A DNA stretch of 64,000 bases from Gibbula magus (lineage: Eukaryota; Mollusca; Gastropoda; Trochida; Trochidae): contig OW388293.1 in NCBI GenBank assembly GCA_936450465.1, positions 26,727,860 to 26,791,859 on the forward strand, written 5' to 3'. Numbering within the stretch: position 1 is the stretch's first letter; each line of letters starts with the position of its first letter. Positions 39,301-51,300 of the stretch are shown here, piece after piece. The notes under the pieces are model-generated. The model did no database searches. It was not told the DNA's origin and saw only the letters and a list, made by a program, of their open reading frames with translations. The position numbers and the translations under genes were made by a program.

Positions 39301-42300
39301 TGTATGATAAACAATTAAAGAAGATAAGTATGTTAAATATATGATTTATATTGATTAGAAACGAAAAACAGCAAAGGGCCTAAAAACCCTCTTTGGGAAG
39401 GAAAAACCCCCTTTTCAGACCCTAAAAACCCCCTTTGCCATTATCAGGTGATGCCATGTATGCCACAGTGTCTACAGTATCAGAACGTAAAGCCCGTTTG
39501 TGGGTGTTTCTTACACCATTAAAACTTCAAATACAAATAAATAGAGGAAGTTCCCTGGTTGTTATCCCTCACTCCACAGTATCTGCAATATTAGAACGTA
39601 AAGCCTGTTTGTGCGTGTTTCTTAAACCATTAAAACTTCAAATACAAATAAATAGAGGAAGTGCCCTTGTTGCTATCCCTCACTCCACAGTGTCTACAGT
39701 ATCAGAACGTGTAGCCCGTTTGTGTGTGTTTCTTACACCATTAAAACTTCAAATACAAATAAATAGAGGAAGTTCCCTGGTTGTTATCCCTCACTCCACA
39801 GTATCTGCAATATTAGAACGTATAGCCTGTTTGTGCGTGTTTCTTAAACCATTAAAACTTCAAATACAAATAAATAAAGGAAGTGCCCTTGTTGCTATCC
39901 ATCACTCCACAGTGTCTACAGTATCAGAACGTGTAGCCCGTTTGTGTGTGTTTCTTACACCATTAAAACTTCAAATACAAATAAATAGAGGAATTGCCCT
40001 TGTTGCTATCCCTCACTCCACAGTGTCTACAGTATCAGAACGTGTAGCCCGTTTGTGCGTGTTTCTTAAACCATTACAACTTCAAATACAAATAAATAGA
40101 GGAAGTGCCCTTGTTGCTATCCCTCACTCCACAGTGTCTACAGTATCAGAACGTGTAGCCCGTTTGTGTGTGTTTCTTACACCATTAAAACTTCAAATAC
40201 AAATAAATAGAGGAAGTGCCCTTGTTGCTATCCCTCACTCCACAGTGTCTACAGTATCAGAACGTATAGCCCGTTTGTGGGTGTTTCTTACACCATTAAA
40301 ACTTCAAATACAAATAAATAGAGGAAGTGCCCTTGTTGCTATCCCTCACTCCACAGTGTCTACAGTATCAGAACGTGTAGCCCGTTTGTGCGTGTTTCTT
40401 ACACCATTAAAACTTCAAATACAAATAAATAGAGGAAGTGCCCTTGTTGCTATCCCTCACTCCACAGTGTCTACAGTATCAGAACGTGTAGCCCGTTTGT
40501 GTGTGTTTCTTACACCATTAAAACTTCAAATACAAATAAATAGAGGAAGTGCCCTTGTTGCTATCCCTCACTCCACAGTGTCTACAGTATCAGAACGTAT
40601 AGCCCGTTTGTGGGTGTTTCTTACACCATTAAAACTTCAAATACAAATAAATAGAGGAAGTGCCCTTGTTGCTATCTCTCACTCCACAGTGTCTACAGTA
40701 TCAGAGCGTGTAGCGGGGTATAGTGAGAAATCACTAGACTTCATTTGCTAAATAACTTCCAGAATGATGTTTATCTTCTAAATTGAATAGGGTCGAGCTT
40801 GTAATTTCAAGTTAACATTAATGCATGGGAAAAGCCTGCAATGACAAGCTGCTGTAAGCCCTGCAAACTGTAACTGATTAACCAGTGATCAGAGGTCCAC
40901 CACATAACAACTGTATTATGACTGTCCCTGGCATTATGTTAATGAAATAGAAATACTAACTGTAAGAGGACTTGAAGACATTCTTGGCGACTTCCCTCTG
41001 ATTTCATGGGATTGATGTCATCTAGTTTGGACTTGCTTCGCAATCTCTTCAAATACTGGTAGGGGCGCTGGTAAACCTCACTATGGAACTCTTGTTCATC
41101 AAACAGTCTGTCGTCTTCTGAATACTCTGTGTAATAAAAACTTATTCACTCCAACTCCAAAGCAATTATATAGACGATCAAATTAATGGACAACTGGGAT
41201 ATGTAAAAGTATGCCTTATATAATTCTTATACTGTGAATTCTTTAACCGTGAAGCGCATTGAGCATGCGTTCGTGTGTGGATAACTTGAGTGGTATAAAT
41301 ATTCATTATTATTATTGATATAATCACACAGGTTCTTGTTACTAAAAAATAGAGTACATTATAGTTTTCAAGTTATGACTATTGACTTACATAATGACTA
41401 TATCTGTTTAATTAAGACAGGCGAATAGATGCATGGTCAAGACAAAGACCGATATCTGGTACAAGACTGGTGGTACAAACCTTCTGGTTTGACATCATTG
41501 ATGAGAATCTGGAGACTGTCCTGAGGTGACCAACAGTGGACGTCAGGCAAAACTTCGAGAAGTGGGTGAATAAGTCGTTGGGTCACTCGCTGTCGATAAC
41601 ATGTAAGAAAATAAACAAGTTATTATGTTCAACTTAAATCATCATTAATTGTACACAAATTAAAGAATTTTTTACCAACATATTCTTTCCTCTATCTACC
41701 TACCCTGTCAAGTCTGCTGTCTTGTATTGGGATTGTTTCTATCAAGTAGAGATCCAGGGGAGACTTGAGCCAGACTTGTCCCGTGCTGTTGCTGATACAT
41801 CCGAGAATCAACAGGTTAAACAACAGGTAGTCCACACCTTCCTGAACCTACACAGGGAAATTATCAGAGCTTTAATTGTCAATATTCAACTTCTTAAAGA
41901 CAAGGTTACACCTTCTTCTTTTTGTACATTACATTGAATGAGAAAAACTCTATATTTACTAATTTTTAAGTAATTTTTTAGTAATAAAACATATTTATTG
42001 ATAGAATATCCACAAAGCTACAAACAATTTATCATTAGATTTATTAACAATGTCTGGTTATGTCATTGCAAAGCTTTCCGTAGCGTCGTTGAATGGTTTT
42101 ACTTCTCATTGTTTTAAATTTTTGATAAATTTTAGTCTTTATCTAATTGTCAACTATAAAGTCATCAAATTCTAGGTTATTTCTCAGTGGGTTGTTGCAC
42201 AAAACAGCCTTAACATGAAGGCTAACCTAAGTGTCATCCTTCATTATTGCACTTTGACTACCTTATGTGTTTTGTGCAATGGGACCAAGAAACGTGGCCT

Positions 42301-45300
42301 TAATAATAACTACCTCATAAGAGATATCGAGATGGAAGATGCGAGGCAAGCTGACACCCTGTTCTAGAGTATGATGAAGAAGTTTATCAGCCACATCTGT
42401 TGTAGATACAGTCTTGTTGTACAGATGAATTGTCACTGCTCGCTGGACTCCAGGGTTCTGTTGCTGGAGTCTTCTGTCTCTCTGTTGCAGGCTCTCCTCC
42501 TGTCTCTTCTTGTACAGGCTCTTCCCCACTCCAGCTCTCTTGGACTTGATGACGCGGACATTAGAGCTGCAAAAGGACAAATACTTAATTTTTGTAAGGA
42601 TGAATAATCCTGAAAAACAAGAACAAAATTCTTCTAAGATTCCTTGCAGAGAAGGGAGGAAAATTATGTAAATGCTAAATAACCAAAATGAGGTATACGT
42701 CAAGAGCTGAATAGTCAATAATTTAACCCTCACGTTGCGTATATATATTTTACCAATTTTAGCCCCCTCGCAGCAGTAGTTTTGGCTTTGCGACTAACTA
42801 GCTCTGCTGGCAGTATTTCCAGGCGGCGATTCCGGTACCGTTTTTACAAAATATACCGCATCTACATGGCGAATAAGGACTATATACGACCTCAAAACAA
42901 ATTCAAGTAGCGACACCCGTACACAAATGGCTAATTCACACCTGAAACTTTGAATGAATTTTCTAAGATTTTTCGTTTTTATTCTATTACTTTCGAAAGA
43001 TTGTCTTTAATTCGGGCCTCGTAACATCATAAATACGAAACGAAAAAAAATCCATTTATATACGGAATTGAAGACAAGTTGTCTAGCTTCACAATGATAT
43101 AAAAATTATTAGAATGCGACCTTTGGTTATAATTCTATAGCTATGTAAAGTATGTCTTTATTTCCACCTATCAAATCGTAAATACTTACAACATGTATGC
43201 GGCATTGAGAAAGGTCGTTCATCGCACTTTTCCAAGAAATCATAATCTCGAACCAGTTGACAAATAAGCACATGTCAACCCAAATATGGTTATGTTGTTT
43301 GACCTTTCAAATAAACCCTAACCTCGAACCATAACTGATGAAAATATGTTGATTAGTTTGTGTGCCGTTTGGTTTCACATGCCTCTCAGAAAAGTAAAAT
43401 TGTATCTTTATTTTTGTGAATAAATATAAGATTATTCTTTTCGGTTTATTGTAATATAAAAATTATGAAAATGCATTCAGTAGTTTAGCAGTGATAATTG
43501 TGTAAGAAGTTGTGAAAATCGCCGATTTTTCAATGTTTATGAAGTGTAAACATGACCTTTTTCACGACGCTTGCTGTGTCTTTATTATTTTTTTGACATT
43601 TTCTAATTTTATATGGGAATGTAGTCCATTCTTTCCCCTTTATTTTGCCGTATTTTTTTTTTGAAAACAAACAATTCGCTCACATGGTATGAAGTGCGGG
43701 AGTAAGGTGAGTTAGCGATTTTTTTCCCGTCTCGCTAGATGCGAGGCAGATAGCAGGCTCGGGCGAGGCAAACCCGACGCAATGCAAACACGTGGGTGAA
43801 AATAGCCCCAAGCGAAATTAGGCTTCGGGGCAAAGCCCGACAAAATTGGCCTTTTGTAAAGCTAATTATCGATGCGTTACGAGTATACAATCCACACGCA
43901 AATTGGTGTGAATTTTGCTGGACATTCCGACCAGACATCGATCAAAGCTTCATTGTCATGGCTAACCGGGGAGCATAAATGCAGCCATTCTCATGGAGCG
44001 ACTCCCGGAGACAATCGACTCGGGACCCGGTGCCACGGCTTGTAAACTGAGAGTCTGCCGTGAATTATTTCTAAGTATTGGATCCGGGATCCGAAATGAG
44101 ACACCTCTGACGTGTTTATGGCCCTCCCGGATAATTCCGAGATTCGCAAGTTAAGGGTTAAACATTAGTATATGACACACCGGTAACAAGGTGTGTACAG
44201 TACCAACATATTGAACAGTTATTGTATGCCCTAATCATTACATATTTTGAGGATATACAAAATGGTAAAATTACTTTACCACAATGATTGATATTTTTTT
44301 TCAAATCAAATGAATTGTTGGCACGAGCTACGAGCCACAGGATCTTAATGCAATTTTTCACAAAGTAAGAGCTCACTTGTTAAAATCCAGACATGCAGCT
44401 GTCTTTGTGTTGTACGTCTGTGAGAACTTTGTGCTGAGGTACAGTCTGATATCTCGCAGGTTGTGCAGGGGCGGTGGTGGACAGGAGTTCCGTTCCAGAG
44501 CAGCAACAATACGAGCCTTGAACTCATTCTCAGTGGAACACAGAACCACAAGCTGATAATCTGCCTTACCTGGAGGAAAAATATATATCATTCATTGAAC
44601 TTTAAATACATAATACAAGCCTTGAACTCAGTAAAACAAAGAATCCGAAGCAGATAAACTGTCAAAATGGATCTATACCAACACAATGCAAGCCTTGAAC
44701 TCAGTAAAACAAAGAATCAGAAGCAGATAAACTGTCAAAATAGATCTATACCAACACAATGCAAGTCTTGAACTCAAGCAAATCAACAAGTACATCCATA
44801 AAGCCTCACCCTCAACTCTGTTTGCATACTCCTTCAGCTTCTTTTCCGTCCTCTCTTCTATTTCATAGAGAAGAAGATCTGCATTGGCAAGAGTGTAGGC
44901 TTTGCCTGGGTTACTGAAGAAAGCTCTCCTTAGGAATATGTCCACCTGCAACAGAAAAGGACTGTGAAGATCAACTACCACATGTTCTGGGGTGGGAGAG
45001 AAAGACAGATAAGGTAAAAAAACAACCGGAAATGAGACACAATGGCAGAACGTGTTAGGAAATTTAGCAACTAGTGCACCAGGGCCCTTATTGAAGCATA
45101 AGACTCTCAGATCTGGATGGAAATAACTATAGATTTTTCATTGGCACACCCACCTCTTACTAGAGATCCAGGGCTTATATCTTGAACAGTTGCTCTACCC
45201 ACAACATGAGACCAGACAGTTTAATATGAGAGGACAAACCATAATACTTTGATATAATGGTTTTAGGGTAACACAGAAGCACTATGAATTAAAGCTTTAA

Positions 45301-48300
45301 GTAAAATATGCAGGTTAAGTGTGTAAAATGTAAATCAAATCAAAGCAATGACCTGGTCAAATGTGGTCTGTCGAGTACACAGAAGAACTTCGTCTGGTCT
45401 TGGTAGCGGTTGATTTTCAGAGTGTTTGTACAGGTAAATTATAGCATTCATCATGTCCACTGAAAATACAATTGCTACAATGATAATACTGAAAGAGAAG
45501 AGAGGAGCCCAATTTCAAGGTATTTGTCCAAATATTTAATACATCACTACATCAATATAATGCTTAAATGTAAAGATAGGAAAGAAAATTTAGATTTAAT
45601 ATTAGATTTAACATAAACATACCTTGAGGACACACAATAAGGTTTGGGATCCCATACTTCAATGGGGGAGGAATCTGTCTTGCAAATCGTTCATCATCTG
45701 AAACAAAGGGAATCAAATCACTCATGATACAAATGCATTCTTAAACATCATGAAATGATGTCCGACAATTTCAATGTCATTTTCTGAAATAGACACTTTG
45801 GCAAATCAGGGTTTACAAGATTTTTTTTTACACAACTCTTTTAGGCAATGGCCATGGGATAATCACCAAATATGAATTAATAGCTCATAATGGCGAAGTT
45901 ACCTTTACCAACATTTTATTTATCTGAGCCACTTGTTGAAGGGGATATACCGAAAAGATGTTGTACATCAGACAACAAGCACCTTAGTCTAACTAGATGA
46001 GCGTTTGCGGGACACCGCAAAAGCAGAGCAGCTCCGAAACTTTGGGTCTCGCCTTTCCCTGTTCCGCCTTCTCCTCAGCATAAATAAAATGGGAATTTTT
46101 TTGGAAATTTTTTTTTTTCATTATTCAAGTTATTCTAACAAGTTGAATCATCACTGGGGTCACTTTTCACAAGTTTGTTGTTAAAACCTATTTCTGATTT
46201 CAAAATTGGATCAAAGGATTAACATGGCCTTAACCGATATCTCATGACCTTGACCTTCAAGGTCACACCATCAATGATTACTTTTCATTGTGTATAACAA
46301 TAATGCAATGACTCAAAGTGCTCATTGTTAACATAAGGCATATTCACAATAGCATGCTTAAGTTGTGACCTTGCTGTGACCTTGACCTTTGACAGATGTT
46401 AGCGAAAACGTTTTCAAATCTTGGCCTTCCTCCATAGTTGACATACACCAAATAAGAGTCTGATAGCACAAATATTTTTCAAGTTATCGTGTTTACAAGG
46501 ATTTTTTAAGCGATTTCAGAACTCGTGACCTTGATCTTTGACCTTGAATGTGAACATGTCAAAAGAATTCCCCAGGGTAAGAAGAAGTAAGAAGTTATGT
46601 ATATGAGTTCTCAAAACCTTCTAGGAAAAAAGTTATAGCGATAACAAAACGCACCTGCGGCGGCGGAAACTGCACAAAAACTGATAGCAGCTCCGACTAA
46701 GTCGGAGCTGCTAATGAGTTTAAGACTATTAATATTGTAGAGATGTATCTTTGTCGGATATAGCAACACACATATGATTATTCCTACCTGTGGTTGCCAG
46801 TTGTCGGAGGATGATCCCCAGATGCTCCAGGCTGAGATAGTCTGCAACGCTTGATGAAACTGCCTCTAGGAACTTTGTCCATACAACCTCCAAATTTGCT
46901 ATGAGGTGCTTCACGGTTATGTTTGATCTTTTATGTAAGAAAAATGAATGAATATATTTGTTATTCCTCTAGATAAAACTTGCCACTATGCAACCAAATC
47001 CGGACAAATCGGTTTTTTAGTTTCAGTGAGCAATCTAAACAATCTATCAAAACGCAAATGGTATATCTATAACATAGTAGAGAGGTGTAGGTTAAAATTG
47101 AATTTGTGCTTAGTATCACAATAATAAAAGCTAGAGTACCGAGCTGGATTTGAACCATTACCAGAGAAAGCACCTTAAACCGAATGTCCTTCTACCTTCC
47201 AGTCACTTGGATTATCAATGTCATAGTGAATTTGTAGTATTCCAAGCTCAGTTACATGTACAGACTCACTTGTTGGCAGATGAAATGGTTCTGACCCACG
47301 AAACCGCGCTAGAAGACACAGAATCCTCGCCGACCTGCCATCCTGCAAACTGTTGCTGTGCTGAAGATATCATCTCCACAGGATCTCTTACTTCTTCATC
47401 CTCCTGGATCTCATCCTGGTGTTCCATACACCACACGATTCCTGCAACACAGTAAGGAAACATTTTCTTGTGGTTTTCTTTTGTCTAGTGATAATTAGAT
47501 ACCTGTTGATAATTTTCTCAAGTGAATATGCTTAAGCTTATATGTGCATGGTAAAGAAGAGTGAAAATAATATTTATAATAAAATTTACTCATAACAAGG
47601 GTTTTATCTTCCACAATGTCTTTCACATCAAAAACCAGTATTTCATATTAAAGTAAGAGTAACTGTTATACGTTACCAGAATCTATATCTTCAGGATCAT
47701 TGGCATCGAGAGCCAGCCTGGCAAGCTTTTCTGAAAAGTTGCTCTCCAGCATTGCATCTATGAAAGCCTGTCTTAGATCGTCCATTTCAACAGGCTCTGG
47801 AACTTCCATCTCCACCTGATCCTCCTCTTCCCTGGCAAAGACTGCATCTTTAGCTTCTTGCATAGCTGTTGTAAGATCAGCCACGGAGCAGTCGGGTTTG
47901 ATGAGAGACAACATGGGGTAGACGAGAAGTGACGGTTCGTCCTCTGATCCTAGCTTGATGAGCTCCTTCTGTAGAAACACCAGCTGTTCGATGGTGAAGT
48001 GGTTCAGTTCAAGATACTCGTCTCGCTTCTCGCTCACATACTTCAGCCAGTCCTCGTGGAACTTCTCAAACTGGTTTGCGAGAGATAAGATGAATTGCTC
48101 GACTCCTTCATTCTTGTCTTGGTGTCCTTTCAGGGTCTCCAGGTTATCACCGTGACCAAACTCCAAGAATGAACATGCTCTCCTGTCCTCCCCACAAAGA
48201 AACTTTCCTTTCCAGCAATTGAAGAGGACACAGCCATCAGACACCAGATTAATGTAGGTCTTGGATAAACGCACTATACCATCCAAAACCTGCCAATGCA

Positions 48301-51300
48301 AAAATACTAAGAACTTAGTATTACGGGTGCCAAAATAGACAGGGTTTTTACAAGATATGTGTCAAAATGATCAACAAAAAACTTTCCCAGGGATCTTGGG
48401 CAAAAGTTTGGGGATATTTATCTATTGCTATAATTAGACATCCTGTTAAAAGTAAATACATGTACACAAATTTCTGTGGCTAAATCTTACAAAATATATT
48501 AATATTTGGGGCAATATTCCATTTACTTTTCCTAAAAATCCCATAGTATAGCAAAAGGTGAATTTCCTCCCATTTACAATTTTTGCCAGGGTCATCCCTT
48601 CTTTTCAAAATAAGCTATTACCAAGATGAAATGGTCCACATTTTCCTTGCCCATTTCTGCCTGTCCAGCGACCAGCATGAGTCTACTCTGGAGATCCACT
48701 AGCTGGTCGTAGTTGTACTTCCTTGCTGAATTATCTTCGGTGATGTCTTGGGACACGTGTAAGCTGATCACCTTGTTCAGGGTCTGAAATAAGGAGGAGA
48801 AATTTATAGTAATCAATTTGAATTGTTAGCCTGTTCAATCTGGTAAGAGTAATTAATTTACTTAATTTTCTTGCAGTTATCAACATAATTTGTGTCACTT
48901 CCTCATATCAACTCAACATCAACTGTAACTTTTTAAGTCATGTGCAGTTCATGATCCCTAAGCCAGTCTTGTAAAAATGATAATTTCTAAATCCAAATTA
49001 AATCTGTAGCAAATCTATACAATTTCCATAGTTACAATTATTTAGCATGAATATTATTTTAGACTACTTCATAAGGAGAACAAGATCAAATAATTCAAAA
49101 TATACTCACTGCCTTATTAGGCTGTAGACATCAGGAAATCAGTTTAGTGTCATCTTTTTTTACATAAATTCTCACACTAAATTTGAAAATACTTAGCTGC
49201 TGCATTGATAATAATCACAACTCCTGAACAAAGGGAAGACCCCAAGGCGAAGGGTTATAAGCTCACCAAGTCAGAGACGGTCTCCAAGTTCTCCAGATTG
49301 CCGATTCTGTAGAACCCCTTGTTGTTGATATTGCCTGCCTGTGTCAGAGCAGTGACTTCTACTGATCCATGGGACTGTTTTACTTCTTGTAGCCATTGCA
49401 GATGTCGCTTTGTGTCGATCTGAAATAAGGTCATCAGTCTAAGCATTTTGAATGAAATCAACAATATATGATAAATCTCTCAATACGAATGTAACAAACT
49501 GTAATGTTATCAACACTAATGGTACAAAATAAAGAACTTGTAACTATATCTGCTGAATTATTCTAAATGGTCAACATACATTTACTACTCCTATCTAAGT
49601 AAGTAATCAACTGGCCACTGATTGACCACAGGCTGAAGACAGAATTTGCAGATTATTTCAGGACCTGCATGAATAGCCATCCTCTTACTTTTAATACACA
49701 TAATAAATTTAATACAAGCCATTTATATAAATGTACATTATAGATTGAACTTACTGCATACTGTTATACACTTTGTTTATGATAGCTTTTTATTGCAATT
49801 TAATAAACTCATATCTGTTTGTTAAGCTTTAATTTACATTGTCTCTCATAACTCTTTTTTGGATGGCTCGCTGTATTTTTATATGAATGATATTTTTGTA
49901 CTTACATAATTGCAAGGTGAAATTTAAATGAAGAATCTGTCTGCATAGCTTTACTGATCAATAACGTAAAATTGTCAAGATTTATAAAGAATTTGAAAAA
50001 TATGGATAGTTTAAAAAAAATTATTGATAAAGTAAATTACTGTTAAAGTTGAATTTTTTTTCTCTTGAGATCATCAGTGAATGACAGATAAAATGTATTT
50101 AAGTCATATCTACTACTTTCTAACAAAATCTAATCTTACAAGCTTTTCCGGAAGTTTGGGATCTGCTTCCATTTCCTGCCAGACAAGTTTGCAGTTCTGA
50201 AGGAAAGCAGCGTGACCACAGTCGGGCGGGGTGTTGAAGATGAGAGGAGCATAGCCGGTGGTTGCGGAGTGGAAACAGTTCACCTTGTATATCTCCATTG
50301 GCTCCTCACCAGCGGAAATGAAGGCCAACTCGACAAAAACCTTCAGTTCCTTCAACCCATCTACATTGATACAAGGATTATTATCATATATATATATATG
50401 TGTGTGTGTGTGTGATATATATATATATATAAGATCAGTAACTGTTAGATTATCCATTTGAAGGTCAACTTGCTATCAATAGTTTTAAGCTTGAGATAAT
50501 TTTGAAAAACATTTATGGTCCTCAGTTCCCAATCAATAAGTAAAATTGTGACATAATTCATCCTGATACCTTTCATTGAATCTCGGAGCCAGAAGACAAG
50601 CTCTTGACACTCTTTGAACGCTCTGATACACTCTTGTTTCTTAGACTCGTTCATTCCTTCCAGTGTTTCACATGTTGCTAGAACGGAGGAGTCCATCTTC
50701 TCCATCGGCTGGTTGTCGCTATTTCCCTGGTGAGAGAGAAAAGTTATCATTTTACTGCAATGAAGTAGTTACACATTCTCCCTCCCATTATGCTACCATA
50801 TTATGAGACAATGCTTTTTGACATGGTTTGAGGATACTTCATAGTTTCCTGCTAGTAAAGGTTATAGGGATAATGCTTGCCACGCCCGTATTTGGGAGAT
50901 GGTCATGACAAAATGTATGAACTTTGCAAGGTACTCCCCCATAAAATTTCAGCTTTGGGATTATAGCAGTTCTTCTGGAGAAGTAAACACATCTGAAAAG
51001 TTTACAATGCTGCCTGTGTTATTGTCATGATGAGATAAAAATCAACAGGAATTCAAAATCATATCAATCATCATTTTAACATTTTAACAAGACAAAAATA
51101 GATCATGCAAGCATTATGATCATTCTTAATTAAAATACTCACCAGGACTTTAATAGCTTCAATGGGGGAAAAGTCACCAGTGATTTCGTATATTTCTGTG
51201 ATATCCATGATAATGTCTGCAGATTTTTGACATTCACTCAGAGTTTCATAGCACTTCAGCTGCATAATCCGTTTTTCTACCCAATCAGGATTCTCCGCAT

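Noticed and set aside
30848..40715. CRISPR-like array
   Set aside because: Units are contiguous with no unique spacers, and the context is a eukaryotic intron.
30932..40751. Long plus-strand ORFs with 37-residue repeats (CVFLTPLKLQIQINR...) as a repeat protein gene
   Set aside because: The unit derives from the minus-strand exon 23 junction. The frame is open only because the period is a multiple of 3, and 2-bp unit variants break it; no promoter or splice context.
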